Shown: positions 8,665 through 18,066 of the stretch, in pieces
Numbering within the stretch: the first letter of the stretch is position 1
Layout: every line of letters begins with the position of its first letter
NCBI GenBank assembly: GCA_904395315.1
Contig: CAJFNT010000098.1
Location: forward strand, 1-37,859
Direction: 5' to 3'
DNA from: an uncultured Clostridia bacterium
GTDB taxonomy: Bacteria; Bacillota; Clostridia; UBA1381
Length of the DNA stretch: 37,859 bases
Notes under the pieces: generated by a model
What the model was told of the DNA's origin: nothing
The model's database searches: none
Seen by the model: the letters and a program-made list of their open reading frames with translations, nothing else
Position numbers and translations under genes: made by a program

Positions 8665-10755
8665 ATGTTATTGGTAACAGCAACGGCTGCCGCGCTATTG
8701 TGTGCGGTCTGCGCGATAGTTTTCGCGCTTGTAAACTTCTATGGTGTAAAGAAAAAACCGGAGGGAACGGAACAGATGGCAGCGATAGCAGAGAAGATCA
8801 GACGCGGTGCGATGACGTATTTGAGCAGGCAATACAAAACCGTGGCGGTGTTTTTTGCGGTACTGTTTGTGATATTTATAATTCTTGCGGCTGTTGGTTC
8901 GATGTCATGGTTTGCGCCTTTTGCATTTGTAACCGGAGGATTCTTTTCAGCGCTGGCAGGTTATGTTGGCATGAAAATAGCGACATATGCCAATTCGAGA
9001 ACTGCAAATTGTGCGCGTGAGAGTCTCAATAAGGGGCTTAAAACTGCATTTGCATCCGGAACTGTAATGGGACTAACTGTAGTTGGATTGGGACTTTTTA
9101 ATATAGTTGTATGGTATATGATAATGCATTTCATAGCTGGACTCGGTGACGCGGAGCTTATGCAGGTACTGTTAACGTATGGTATGGGAGCATCGTCTAT
9201 GGCGTTGTTTGCCAGAGTGGGAGGAGGAATATTCACAAAAGCAGCTGATGTGGGTGCGGATCTTGTCGGTAAAGTGGAAGCTGGGATCCCGGAGGATGAT
9301 CCGAGAAATCCGGCTGTTATTGCCGATAATGTCGGTGACAATGTCGGTGATGTTGCAGGTATGGGAGCGGATTTGTACGAGAGCTATGTTGGTTCTATCG
9401 TATCATGCGCCGCTTTGGCTGTAAGTGCTTTCGGAAGTGATACTGTATCAGCCGCTGTGATGCTTCCTTTGCTTATTGCGGCTATAGGTATTATAGCTTC
9501 AATAATAGGAACATTCTTGGTAAGTACCAAGGAGGGAGCAACACAAAAGATGCTGCTCGGTTCATTAAGGAAAGGAACATATGCGGCCTCTGTTCTCTCT
9601 GCTGTCGGTGCGGCGATACTGATATTTACAATGATGCCTGAAAACAAAGGACTGTTGGCGTCTGTAATTTCAGGACTGCTTGCAGGTGTATTGATAGGGT
9701 ATTTTACAGAGTATTATACATCTGATTCATATAAACCGACACAAAAACTGTCGGAGGCATCTGAGACTGGATCGGCAACGATAATAATAAACGGTATATC
9801 ACTCGGAATGGCATCGACTGCTATACCTGTGATAATTATAGGAGCTGCTGTGCTTGTGAGCTATTTTGTGGCAGGGGGGATATCAAGTGCTGAGACAGGG
9901 CTTTACGGTGTTGCTCTTGCAGCAGTGGGTATGCTCTCCACGCTCGGGATAACGCTTGCTACAGACGCATATGGTCCTGTAGCGGATAACGCCGGCGGTA
10001 TTGCGGAAATGGCTGGACTTGAACATAAGGTCAGAGAGCGTACAGACGCTCTTGATTCACTCGGAAATACTACTGCGGCTACAGGAAAAGGATTTGCTAT
10101 AGGCTCCGCAGCTTTGACGGCGCTTGCGCTTATACTCACATATGTAGACAGCATAGGAGCAGATAATATGGATTTGAAGGTAACAAATCCGGCTGTGCTC
10201 ATAGGTCTGTTTATTGGGGCGATGCTCCCATTCTTGTTCAGCGCTCTTACAATGAAAGCGGTAGGTCGGTCAGCTCAGCAGATAGTTGTAGAGGTAAGAA
10301 GACAATTTAAAGAGATAAAAGGACTTATGGAGGGAAAGGCGGAGGCTGACTATCGTGCTTGTGTAGATATATGTACGAAGTCTGCGCTTAGAGAGATGAT
10401 CTTACCGGCAGCTCTTGGAATAATAGCACCGCTTGCTGTAGGATTTATCCTTGGTCCTGATGGGGTTGTCGGAATGCTTGCGGGAGCTCTTATTTGCGGA
10501 TTTGCCCTTGCGGTGATGATGGCGAATTCGGGAGGCGCATGGGATAACGCAAAGAAATATATCGAAGCCGGGCATTTTGGAGGAAAGAATAGCAAGAACC
10601 ACAAGGCGGCGGTAGTGGGTGATACCGTGGGCGATCCGTTCAAGGACACGTCAGGACCGTCGGTGAATATACTTATCAAATTGCTTAGTATGGTTTCTAT
10701 TGTGTTCGCAGGATTGGTTGCAAGCGGTAATCTGATGAATATTTTTGGATTATAA
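8665..10755 (+). CDS. hppA: K+-stimulated pyrophosphate-energised sodium/proton pump
   Basis: A 696-aa integral membrane pyrophosphatase, about 16 membrane helices expected, that couples hydrolysis of PPi to export of Na+ and/or H+. The catalytic signatures are present: [21 protein letters not shown] and the Asp-rich [20 protein letters not shown] (about 195-240), [17 protein letters not shown], and the C-terminal [16 protein letters not shown]. The segment [16 protein letters not shown] (about 466-481) has Ala and Gly where K+-independent enzymes have Lys and Thr, so this is the K+-dependent subfamily, many members of which pump Na+. RBS GGGAGGGA is correctly spaced from the ATG. It salvages energy from biosynthetic PPi, useful in a fermenter. 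Confidence 0.96.
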   Translation: MLLVTATAAALLCAVCAIVFALVNFYGVKKKPEGTEQMAAIAEKIRRGAMTYLSRQYKTVAVFFAVLFVIFIILAAVGSMSWFAPFAFVTGGFFSALAGYVGMKIATYANSRTANCARESLNKGLKTAFASGTVMGLTVVGLGLFNIVVWYMIMHFIAGLGDAELMQVLLTYGMGASSMALFARVGGGIFTKAADVGADLVGKVEAGIPEDDPRNPAVIADNVGDNVGDVAGMGADLYESYVGSIVSCAALAVSAFGSDTVSAAVMLPLLIAAIGIIASIIGTFLVSTKEGATQKMLLGSLRKGTYAASVLSAVGAAILIFTMMPENKGLLASVISGLLAGVLIGYFTEYYTSDSYKPTQKLSEASETGSATIIINGISLGMASTAIPVIIIGAAVLVSYFVAGGISSAETGLYGVALAAVGMLSTLGITLATDAYGPVADNAGGIAEMAGLEHKVRERTDALDSLGNTTAATGKGFAIGSAALTALALILTYVDSIGADNMDLKVTNPAVLIGLFIGAMLPFLFSALTMKAVGRSAQQIVVEVRRQFKEIKGLMEGKAEADYRACVDICTKSALREMILPAALGIIAPLAVGFILGPDGVVGMLAGALICGFALAVMMANSGGAWDNAKKYIEAGHFGGKNSKNHKAAVVGDTVGDPFKDTSGPSVNILIKLLSMVSIVFAGLVASGNLMNIFGL

Positions 10756-10831
10756 CGCGAATTGATTTTGAGAAATGACTCTGCTGATTTAATAAAAAGA
10801 TTTATTGAAAAAATATGTATATAGTTATTGC

Positions 10832-10873
10832 AGACGCATCTATTGATGAATTTCGTATGATGCGTCTTTTTTT
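10832..10873 (+). terminator. Terminator of hppA
   Basis: AGACGCATC and GATGCGTCT pair perfectly around an 18-base loop that contains further short complementarity, followed by T7. Confidence 0.88.
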
Positions 10874-10889
10874 GTTCTATTTTGCAATG

Positions 10890-10964
10890 ATTACATTTGA
10901 TTTACATTATTCTGAGAAACTTTACGAATCTTGAATTTACAATGGGCAGATTGAAAACTTTACA
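10890..10964 (+). promoter_or_regulatory. Cluster of TTTACA-like hexamers upstream of the AEP operon (possible Pho-type box)
   Basis: ATTACA at 10890 and TTTACA at 10901 are exactly 11 bp apart. TTTACG at 10921, TTTACA at 10936 and TTTACA at 10959 follow with less regular spacing; the last lies inside the promoter spacer. PhoP of Bacillus binds TT(A/C/T)A(C/T)A repeats with about 11-bp phasing, so phosphate control of this phosphonate operon is a reasonable guess, not shown. Confidence 0.35.
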
Positions 10965-10979
10965 TAAGCAAATTATAAT
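10951..10979 (+). promoter_or_regulatory. Promoter of the AEP operon
   Basis: TTGAAA (10951-10956), 17-nt spacer, TATAAT (10974-10979), about 92 bases before the first gene. Confidence 0.8.
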
Positions 10980-11071
10980 AAGATTATGTTTGAAAACAAG
11001 ATGATCAATACTGTAAAGCCGCAGAGTGGTTCTGTGTGTGGACAGCAAATCAACATTTTACGGAGGTTAAT

Positions 11072-11848
11072 ATGCTGGACTTAAAAGGTATAAAAAAATC
11101 ATATGATGGCGTAACTGTGCTTGATGGAATAGACTTAGCCATAAATGACGGCGAGATCGTTTCAATACTCGGATCGTCTGGAAGCGGAAAGACCACACTT
11201 TTAAATATCATTCTCGGTATCACTGAAAGTGATTCCGGAAAAATTATTTTTGATGGTGAAGATATAACCGCTACTTCTATGGAAGACAGAGGATTTAATA
11301 TTGTGTTTCAGGACTATGCGTTATTTCCGAATCTAAATGCTTATCAGAATATAATATATGGGCTTCGTAATAAGCCTGATATATCAACAAAAGAAGAAGT
11401 AGACGATCTTATAGAGCTTTTGGGACTTAAGGAACATCTTAATAAAAAAATAGAACAACTTTCGGGCGGACAGAAACAGAGAGTTGCTTTGGCAAGAACG
11501 CTTGTTATGAAGCCCAAAATCCTTCTTTTAGATGAGCCGTTGAGCGCTCTTGACGGTGTTATAAAGGAGTCGATAAAAGATCGTATAAAAACCATTGCAA
11601 AAGAATTTAATCTTACCACGATAATAGTTACTCATGATCCTGAGGAGGCACTAAGTCTTTCGGACAAGGTCATGATCCTTAATAAGGGGAAGATATCGCA
11701 ATATGGTGAGCCAGAAGAAATAATAAGCATGCCAAGCGATGACTTTGTAAAAGAATTTATTCTGCGGCAGCTTGAGATAAAGAGGGATAATATCTTTAAG
11801 TTGTTCAGTGACGCGAGAGAACCTTTGCGTGCGGCTGAGGGAGCGTGA
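11072..11848 (+). CDS. phnT: 2-aminoethylphosphonate ABC transporter, ATP-binding protein (PhnT-type)
   Basis: A 258-aa importer ATPase of the polyamine/iron/AEP group: Walker A GSSGSGKTT, Q-loop NIVFQDYALFPNLNAYQNI, signature QLSGGQKQRVALARTL, Walker B ILLLDEPLSALD and H-loop IIVTHDPEEAL. It powers AEP uptake through the permease encoded next. The start is the ATG at 11072, preceded by ACGGAGG; a longer frame from 11036 would put about 12 non-conserved residues in front and lacks an RBS. Its substrate is inferred from the linked phnW and phnX genes, because ATPases of this group cannot be told apart reliably by motif alone. Confidence 0.87.
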   Translation: MLDLKGIKKSYDGVTVLDGIDLAINDGEIVSILGSSGSGKTTLLNIILGITESDSGKIIFDGEDITATSMEDRGFNIVFQDYALFPNLNAYQNIIYGLRNKPDISTKEEVDDLIELLGLKEHLNKKIEQLSGGQKQRVALARTLVMKPKILLLDEPLSALDGVIKESIKDRIKTIAKEFNLTTIIVTHDPEEALSLSDKVMILNKGKISQYGEPEEIISMPSDDFVKEFILRQLEIKRDNIFKLFSDAREPLRAAEGA

Positions 11849-11853
11849 TCATA

Positions 11854-13488
11854 TTGGCACAGGTCATAAATAGAAAGAGTATTCCGCTGAAAGTGATTTT
11901 TGTCATTGTTGCGGCAATGTTTGCTGTATTTTTGCTTGCGCCGATGGTGATGATATTTTGTGAGTCAATGACAGGCGACGGCGGTGTCTCAATTGCAAAT
12001 TATGCAGATATACTTTCAAGAAAAAATTTTGGTGCAGCATTTAGAAACAGTATACTTGTTTCAGCTGCCGCGGGTCTTCTCACAACAATTTTGGCATTTA
12101 TACTTGCATATACGGTGAATTATACAAATGTCAATAAAACGGTAAAGAAAATAATAAAGGTCTTGGCGGTCGTGCCGATGTTTCTGCCAACCATAACTTA
12201 TGGATTTGCGATAATATATTCATTTGGAAAGCAGGGACTGATAACGATGCTTTTCGGTGGACATCAGTTTTTTGATATATATGGTGTGCCGGGGCTTATG
12301 ATAGGATATGTGATATATACTCTTCCGATAGCGTTTATGTTATTGGATAATACTATGCAGTACATAGATAAGAAGTTCATGATCGTGTCACGCGCTATGG
12401 GTGACAGTAAGATGCGCTGTTTCATGACAACTGTTATATCACCTCTTCTCGGAACGTTTGCGGCGTCGTTCATACAAAGCTTTACGCTTAGCTTTACGGA
12501 TTACGGTATACCGACATCGGTAGGCGGAAATATGGATCTGGTCGCAAACCTGTTGTACAATGAAATGCTGGGAAGCCTCCCTAATTTTCATACTGGTTCT
12601 GCGGTCGCTATAACTATGTTGCTTCCGTCTGTAGTGAGTATAATACTGCTGACATATTTGGAACGGTTCAATGTAAGATATAATAAAATATCTACGATCG
12701 ATCTTGAGAAGAACAAAACGAGAGATATTGTGTTAGGTGCAATATCGCTTATTATAATCATTTTAATGATGTCGATATTTGCTGTGATCTTTGTTGTTCC
12801 GTTTGTCGATCAGTGGCCTTACAGGCTGGTCCCGTCATTTGAGCATGCGTCAAAGATATTGAATGATCCGGCGCTTATGGGGGTATTCGGAAATTCACTT
12901 TTTACTGCATTACTTACAGCCGTGTTCGGAACGGTCATAGTATTCGGAGCCGCGGTGATATCTGCCAGAAACGGGCTTAATAAACGGTTCGGACGAGTAT
13001 TTGACAGTATTTCACTTGTTACAAATACTATTCCGGGTATGGTGCTCGGTGTTGCGTATCTGCTTACATTCTCAGGAACACCGATACAGAATACGTTCTT
13101 TATAATAATAGTATGTAATATAATCCATTTCTTCTCTTCACCATATATAATGATGAAGAATGGATTGGAGAAGCTGAATTCGTCATGGGAGACCACGGCG
13201 AAGCTCATGGGTGACAATTGGTTTAAAACAGTTGTGCGTATTATAATACCGAATTCATTATCAACTATAGTTGAGGTGTTCGGATATTACTTTATCAATG
13301 CTATGGTAACGGTCAGCGCGGTGATCTTTATTGCCGGAGCAAGGACTATGGTGATCACGGCAAAGATCAAAGAGCTGCAGCATTTCTCGAATTTCAATGA
13401 GATATTCGTGCTGTCGATATTGATACTTATAACTAATCTTGTTATTAAAGGGGTAACATATCTCTTTATAAATAAAAAAAATAAGTAA
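11854..13488 (+). CDS. phnU: 2-aminoethylphosphonate ABC transporter, fused two-domain permease
   Basis: A 544-aa membrane protein made of two MetI-like permease halves in one chain. Each half ends with an EAA-type loop: SRAMGDSKMRCFMTTVISP in the first (about residue 180) and AKLMGDNWFKTVVRIIIPNS in the second. Binding-protein-dependent AEP importers of the PhnS2/T2/U2 type have this fused permease, whereas Salmonella uses separate PhnU and PhnV. I prefer the TTG at 11854, ten bases after GAGGGAG, to the GTG at 11845 that overlaps the phnT stop and almost touches the RBS. Either way the gene is tightly coupled to phnT. Confidence 0.86.
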   Translation: MAQVINRKSIPLKVIFVIVAAMFAVFLLAPMVMIFCESMTGDGGVSIANYADILSRKNFGAAFRNSILVSAAAGLLTTILAFILAYTVNYTNVNKTVKKIIKVLAVVPMFLPTITYGFAIIYSFGKQGLITMLFGGHQFFDIYGVPGLMIGYVIYTLPIAFMLLDNTMQYIDKKFMIVSRAMGDSKMRCFMTTVISPLLGTFAASFIQSFTLSFTDYGIPTSVGGNMDLVANLLYNEMLGSLPNFHTGSAVAITMLLPSVVSIILLTYLERFNVRYNKISTIDLEKNKTRDIVLGAISLIIIILMMSIFAVIFVVPFVDQWPYRLVPSFEHASKILNDPALMGVFGNSLFTALLTAVFGTVIVFGAAVISARNGLNKRFGRVFDSISLVTNTIPGMVLGVAYLLTFSGTPIQNTFFIIIVCNIIHFFSSPYIMMKNGLEKLNSSWETTAKLMGDNWFKTVVRIIIPNSLSTIVEVFGYYFINAMVTVSAVIFIAGARTMVITAKIKELQHFSNFNEIFVLSILILITNLVIKGVTYLFINKKNK

Positions 13489-13503
13489 ATGGGGTAAGGA
13501 AAG

Positions 13504-14508
13504 ATGAAATCAATCAAACTGAAGAAATTTTTATGTGCCTTTATGGCTGCGGCTGTCTCAATAGGCTGTATGGCTGGATGCACCGGCAGCGAAGCTGAAG
13601 AGCAGGTGGTGATCTATTCTAATGCGGATGATGAAGCGGTAGAATCAATGAAAAAGACACTTGATGAGAATGGTTATTCAGGCAAGTACATATTCCAGAG
13701 CTTTGGAACTTCGGAGCTCGGCGGCAAGCTTCTTGCTGAGGGTAAGAATATAGAGGCGGACGTTGTTACGATGAGTACATATTATCTTGACAGTGCCGAG
13801 GATCAAAACGATATGTTTGTAGATCTTACTTTTGATGTTAATACTATAGATGATAATCCTTCATTTTATGCACCGTTCCTTGGAAACCAGGGTGCGCTTA
13901 TAATCAACACTGAAGTTTTGGCAGCGAATAATCTTGAGATGCCGACATCGGTAAAGGATCTGGCAAAACCGGAGTACAATGGATTCATTTCTGTTGTTGA
14001 TATCGCGGGCTCATCGACGGCGTGGCTCATGATCCAGTCACTCGTTGACAATTACGGAGAGGAGGAGACAGAGACGATACTTACGGATATATACAGAAAT
14101 GCTGGTGCTCATCTTGAGCAGTCTGGTTCTGGTCCGATAAAGAAGGTACGTGCCGGTGAGGTTGCTATAGGATTCGGTCTGAGACACCAGGCAGTGGCTG
14201 ATAAGGCTGAAGGACTTCCTATAGATTATGTGGATCCGGCGGAAGGCAATTATACGCTTAAAGAAGGACTTGCCGTAGTCGATCACGGTGACGAAACAAA
14301 TCCGCTTGCAATGGAGATGGTACAGTGTATAATCGAAAAAGGAAGACCTGATCTTATGAATACATATCCGCTTCCGCTCTATGAAGGAGAAACGGCAGAC
14401 GCTAATGCTATGTCGTCTAACTCGAAGACATTCCCGGAGCCGCTTACCGTAGATCTTCTTGAGAAGCATCAGGAGATATCCGAGAATGCGAAGGCTGCTA
14501 TACAGTAA
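13504..14508 (+). CDS. phnS: 2-aminoethylphosphonate-binding lipoprotein (PhnS-type)
   Basis: A 334-aa precursor with a lipoprotein signal (MKSIKLKKFLCAFMAAA, lipobox MAGC, Cys at about 26). The mature part begins VVIYSNADDEAVESM and is a type II periplasmic-binding fold of the Fe3+/AEP family, with LLAEGKNIEADVVTMSTYYLDSA, an interdomain FISVVDIAGSSTAWL and VRAGEVAIGFGLRHQA. In this Gram-positive setting it is membrane-anchored and passes AEP to the fused permease. The start codon follows GGGGTAAGGAAAG. An attenuator-like hairpin follows, before phnW. Confidence 0.87.
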   Translation: MKSIKLKKFLCAFMAAAVSIGCMAGCTGSEAEEQVVIYSNADDEAVESMKKTLDENGYSGKYIFQSFGTSELGGKLLAEGKNIEADVVTMSTYYLDSAEDQNDMFVDLTFDVNTIDDNPSFYAPFLGNQGALIINTEVLAANNLEMPTSVKDLAKPEYNGFISVVDIAGSSTAWLMIQSLVDNYGEEETETILTDIYRNAGAHLEQSGSGPIKKVRAGEVAIGFGLRHQAVADKAEGLPIDYVDPAEGNYTLKEGLAVVDHGDETNPLAMEMVQCIIEKGRPDLMNTYPLPLYEGETADANAMSSNSKTFPEPLTVDLLEKHQEISENAKAAIQ

Positions 14509-14548
14509 GAATGCTGCTCATGCTTTAATTGCTTTAAACTATCGCTTA

Positions 14549-14585
14549 TTATACGCCTGCGGTATATCTGTCTGCAGGCGTATAA
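14549..14585 (+). terminator. Hairpin between transport and catabolic genes of the AEP operon
   Basis: TTATACGCCTGC and GCAGGCGTATAA are perfect 12-bp complements with a 13-base loop, followed by AATTTTC, a poor T-run. It probably reduces, but does not stop, read-through into phnW, or protects the 3' end of the transport message. Confidence 0.6.
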
Positions 14586-14622
14586 AATTTTCATATTTTC
14601 ATAAATGAAAGGGATAAATAAA

Positions 14623-15714
14623 ATGGTTAATTACAAATTGCTTACACCGGGACCTCTTACTACGACGGAAACGGTAAAAAGAGAAATGTTAGTAGATCAC
14701 TGCACATGGGATAATGACTATAAGCAGATAACGCAAAAGATACGCAAAGGTCTTCTGGAGCTTGCGCATGTTTCGTCGGAGGAATATACTGCTGTGCTTA
14801 TGCAGGGCAGCGGAACGTTTGGTGTCGAGTCTGTTCTTACAAGCTCGGTCGGAAAGGACGATAAGATACTTATCATCGCAAATGGGGCATATGGAGAGAG
14901 GATGGAGGATATAGCTAAACACGCCGGATTGGATTATACTATATACAGATGTCATTATAATCAAACTCCGGATGCGGAAGCGATAAGAGGTATAATAGAG
15001 TCCGATTCCAAGATAACACATGCGGCAATGGTGCATTGCGAGACGACATCAGGTATTCTTAACGATATAAAGTCTGTTGCGGAGACTGTTAAATCACTCG
15101 GACGCACATTCATATTAGACGCGATGTCAAGCTTCGGCGGTGTGGAGATACCGGTGGGTGAGCTGGGAATCGATTTTATAATCAGCTCTGCAAATAAGTG
15201 CATACAGGGTGTGCCTGGATTTTCATTTATAATCTGCCGCAAAAGCGCGCTTAATAAATGCGAGGGTCAGGCAAGAAGTCTTTCGCTGGATCTGTACGAT
15301 CAGTGGAAAGGCATGGAGAAGGATGGAAAATGGCGTTTCACTTCTCCGACGCATGTTGTGCTTGCTTTTGCTAAGGCTATGGAGGAGCTTGAAGAAGAAG
15401 GCGGTATTTCCGCAAGAAATAAGCGATATTCTGAAAATAACAGAATGCTTATAGACAAAATGAATGAAATGGGATTCAAAACATATATAGACAGAGAGCA
15501 TCAGAGTCCGATAATAACTACGTTCTTTTATCCGGAAGGCAAAAACTTCAGTTTTGAAGACATGTATGAATATATAAAAGAGCGTGGATACGCAATATAT
15601 CCCGGTAAAGTTACAGAAGCGGACACTTTCAGAATAGGTAATATCGGAGAAATATACAAGGAAGATATTGAAAAGCTCTGCGGGATATTTGAGGAATATC
15701 TAAAAACAATATAA
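14623..15714 (+). CDS. phnW: 2-aminoethylphosphonate:pyruvate aminotransferase
   Basis: PLP enzyme that converts AEP and pyruvate to phosphonoacetaldehyde and L-alanine, the first step of AEP breakdown. The 363-aa size fits PhnW. It starts YKLLTPGPLTTTETVK, has QGSGTFGVESVLTS for phosphate binding, the cofactor aspartate in FILDAMSSFGG and the PLP lysine in SSANKCIQGVPGF (about residue 192). The ATG at 14623 lies eight bases after AAAGGGA, while an ATG at 14605 has no RBS. The downstream phosphonatase gene completes the pathway, which confirms the assignment. Confidence 0.94.
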   Translation: MVNYKLLTPGPLTTTETVKREMLVDHCTWDNDYKQITQKIRKGLLELAHVSSEEYTAVLMQGSGTFGVESVLTSSVGKDDKILIIANGAYGERMEDIAKHAGLDYTIYRCHYNQTPDAEAIRGIIESDSKITHAAMVHCETTSGILNDIKSVAETVKSLGRTFILDAMSSFGGVEIPVGELGIDFIISSANKCIQGVPGFSFIICRKSALNKCEGQARSLSLDLYDQWKGMEKDGKWRFTSPTHVVLAFAKAMEELEEEGGISARNKRYSENNRMLIDKMNEMGFKTYIDREHQSPIITTFFYPEGKNFSFEDMYEYIKERGYAIYPGKVTEADTFRIGNIGEIYKEDIEKLCGIFEEYLKTI

Positions 15715-15734
15715 AAGTATAGGAGAGGTGTATC

Positions 15735-16520
15735 GTGAGTAAGATAGAGGCGGTTATTTTTGATTGGGCAGGCACGACCGTAGACTACGGCTGTTTTGCT
15801 CCGGTAAGGGCATTTATTGAGGCGTTCAAGGCGTTTGGGATCGAACCGACAGTCGATGAGGTAAGAGCACCTATGGGCATGCTGAAGTGGGACCATATAC
15901 ATACAATGATGCAAATGGATCGAATTACCGAAGAGTGGAAAAGAGTTCACGGAAAGATGTGGACAAAGGAAGATGTAGATGCGGTATATCAAAAAAGCGA
16001 AACTTCGATAATGGATATATTGTATCAGTATTCGGAGCCCAAGCCGTATGTTATTGAAACTGTAGCTGAGCTCAGGATGCGTGGTATAAAAATAGGATCT
16101 ACCACGGGATATACAGATGAGATGATGGATATTGTTGTGCCGGAGGCAAAGAAGCGTGGATATGAACCGGATGCATGGTTCAGTGCTAATTCGACCGGAA
16201 ATATGGGAAGACCTTATCCATTCATGATCTTTAAAAATCTTGAAGCGCTTAAGGTGAGTTCTGTTCGTGCCGCTGTTAAAGTGGGTGATACCGCGGCAGA
16301 TATTAGGGAAGGAAAAAATGCGGGAATGATCTCAATAGGAATTATTGAGGGTAGTTCGGTCATGGGATTAAACGCTGAAGAATATGAAGCGTTATCCGAT
16401 GAGAAAAAGGAGATTGAGTGCGAGCGTGTGCGCCGTGTTTATGAAGACTGCGGCGCTGATTACGTAATAAAGAATATGGGTGATCTTTGCCAGCTGCTTG
16501 ACACAATAGTAATAAAATAA
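15735..16520 (+). CDS. phnX: Phosphonoacetaldehyde hydrolase (phosphonatase)
   Basis: A 261-aa HAD-superfamily enzyme that splits the C-P bond of phosphonoacetaldehyde into acetaldehyde and phosphate. HAD motif I is VIFDWAGTTVD with nucleophile Asp10 and the Ala12 typical of phosphonatase. The Schiff-base lysine characteristic of the family is Lys51 in MGMLKWDH. Later motifs include IGSTTGYTDEMM and VGDTAADIREGKNAGM. The GTG start follows AGGAGAGGTG. It is the last gene of the operon: carbon enters as acetaldehyde and phosphorus as Pi, while nitrogen leaves as alanine at the PhnW step. Confidence 0.95.
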   Translation: MSKIEAVIFDWAGTTVDYGCFAPVRAFIEAFKAFGIEPTVDEVRAPMGMLKWDHIHTMMQMDRITEEWKRVHGKMWTKEDVDAVYQKSETSIMDILYQYSEPKPYVIETVAELRMRGIKIGSTTGYTDEMMDIVVPEAKKRGYEPDAWFSANSTGNMGRPYPFMIFKNLEALKVSSVRAAVKVGDTAADIREGKNAGMISIGIIEGSSVMGLNAEEYEALSDEKKEIECERVRRVYEDCGADYVIKNMGDLCQLLDTIVIK

Positions 16521-16537
16521 TAGATTTAAGGATCTGT

Positions 16538-16571
16538 GCTGCGGATGTGTTTAGGCATCCGCAGCTTTTTT
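16538..16571 (+). terminator. Terminator of the AEP operon
   Basis: GCTGCGGATG and CATCCGCAGC form a 10-bp GC-rich stem with an eight-base loop, followed by T6. Confidence 0.92.
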
Positions 16572-16616
16572 AGTATCCACTTGGTATGCTATTTAAGCCC
16601 GATTGGTATTTTATTA

Positions 16617-16645
16617 TTGAAAAAGCTGCGGCGGTATGGTATTAT
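16617..16645 (+). promoter_or_regulatory. Promoter of the NfeD / SPFH / two-component / M16 operon
   Basis: TTGAAA (16617-16622), 17-nt spacer, TATTAT (16640-16645), about 37 bases before the first start codon. No other strong promoter is visible before 20597. Confidence 0.75.
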
Positions 16646-16682
16646 CTAAGTATGAGAAAACAATTTGATGGAGGTGAGGAAA

Positions 16683-17123
16683 ATGCCCGATATGGAAATA
16701 ATATGGCTCGCGGGGATAGTGGCGTTTATTATTCTTGAAGCGGCGACATATCAGCTCATATCGATCTGGTTTGTTATCGGAGCTATAGGCGGAATGATAG
16801 CTTCGATGTGTGGAGTTGATTTTTATGTTCAGATGGCGGTATTTTTACTGATATCGGTGGTGCTGCTTCTCTTGCTGAGACCGGTTTCACTGAAGCTTAT
16901 AAAGAAACAGGACTTCAAAAGCAACGCGGACAGCCTGATCGGGAAAAATATTCTTATCACAGAGGAGGTAAACAATGTAAGAGGTACCGGCCAGGGTAAG
17001 GTCAATGGAATGACATGGACGGTACGCAGTGAAAAAGATGAGATAATAGAGGCGGGAGAGATAGCAGAGATCGGGCGTATAGAGGGTGTAAAGCTCATAG
17101 TAAAACAACAGACAAAGGGATAA
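16683..17123 (+). CDS. NfeD-like membrane protein
   Basis: A 146-aa protein with two to three transmembrane helices in its first 70 residues (MEIIWLAGIVAFIILEAATY; FVIGAIGGMIASMCGV; MAVFLLISVVLLLLLRPV), then a soluble C-terminal OB-fold-like domain (SLIGKNILITEEV, GKVNGMTWTVRSEKDEI, GRIEGVKLIVK). This is the short NfeD form that pairs with a stomatin/SPFH protein, here encoded 28 bases downstream. Such pairs organise membrane microdomains or assist membrane protein quality control; the exact job is unknown. The ATG at 16683 follows GGAGGTGAGG. Confidence 0.87.
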   Translation: MPDMEIIWLAGIVAFIILEAATYQLISIWFVIGAIGGMIASMCGVDFYVQMAVFLLISVVLLLLLRPVSLKLIKKQDFKSNADSLIGKNILITEEVNNVRGTGQGKVNGMTWTVRSEKDEIIEAGEIAEIGRIEGVKLIVKQQTKG

Positions 17124-17151
17124 TATTTATTGACAAAGAAAGGGGATATAT

Positions 17152-18045
17152 ATGATTTATTTTGTATTTGCGTTGATACTGGTCGTAGTGATAGTGCTGA
17201 TACTTAATATAAGGATCGTACAGCAGACACATGCGTACATAATAGAAAGATTGGGCGGATATCATATGACCTGGGAAGTCGGTATACATTTCAAGATCCC
17301 GTTTATCGATAGGGTAGCAAGAAAAGTCAATCTGAAAGAGCAGGTGGTGGATTTCAAACCGCATTCTGTTATAACAGAAGATAATGTGGCAATTCAAATA
17401 GACACAGTAGTATTTTATCAGATAACGGATCCAAAGCTGTATGCATACGGTGTTGAAAAGCCGATGATGGCAATAGAAAATCTTACAGCTACCACATTGA
17501 GAAACATAATAGGAGATCTTGAGCTGGATGAGACGCTCACATCACGTGATACAATAAATACTCAGATGCGTTCCGTCCTTGACGAGGCTACCGATCCATG
17601 GGGAATAAAGATAAACAGAGTGGAAATAAAGAATATCATTCCGCCGGCTGAGATACAAAATGCAATGGAACGTCAGATGAGAGCGGAACGTGAGAGACGT
17701 GAGAGCATACTTCGCGCTGAGGGTGAGAAGACCAGTGCTATACTTGTAGCCGAGGGCGAAAAAGAGAGCGCGATATTGCGGGCTGAGGCAAAGAAGCAGG
17801 CCGCAATACGTGAGTCTGAAGGTAAGGCGGAGGCTATAGTAAAGATACAGACAGCTGTTGCGGAAGGGATAAAGCGTATAAATGATGCTAAGCCATCGGA
17901 AGGATATCTTGCAATAAAATCTCTTGAGGCATTTGAAAAGGTGGCGGACGGTAAGGCGACCAAGCTTATTATTCCTTCAAATATACAGGGTATGGCGGGG
18001 CTGGCCGCGTCTGTCAAGGAAATCCTGACGGATGTTGAAAAATAA
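17152..18045 (+). CDS. SPFH/stomatin-like (band 7) protein
   Basis: A 297-aa protein anchored by one N-terminal helix (MIYFVFALILVVVIVLILN), followed by an SPFH domain (QQTHAYIIERLGGYHMTWEVG, VNLKEQVVDFKPHSVITEDN, LRNIIGDLELDETLTSRD, WGIKINRVEIKNIIPP) and a long Ala/Glu/Arg-rich coiled coil (about 175-245) used for oligomerisation, resembling QmcA and paraslipins. It most likely forms ring-like membrane assemblies with the NfeD-like partner. RBS AAAGGGG precedes the ATG. Confidence 0.92.
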   Translation: MIYFVFALILVVVIVLILNIRIVQQTHAYIIERLGGYHMTWEVGIHFKIPFIDRVARKVNLKEQVVDFKPHSVITEDNVAIQIDTVVFYQITDPKLYAYGVEKPMMAIENLTATTLRNIIGDLELDETLTSRDTINTQMRSVLDEATDPWGIKINRVEIKNIIPPAEIQNAMERQMRAERERRESILRAEGEKTSAILVAEGEKESAILRAEAKKQAAIRESEGKAEAIVKIQTAVAEGIKRINDAKPSEGYLAIKSLEAFEKVADGKATKLIIPSNIQGMAGLAASVKEILTDVEK

Positions 18046-18066
18046 GTATTTCAAGGGGAGATAAAA

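Noticed and set aside
8604-9020. 138-codon plus-strand frame overlapping the start of hppA
   Set aside because: Out-of-frame shadow of the conserved HppA coding sequence.
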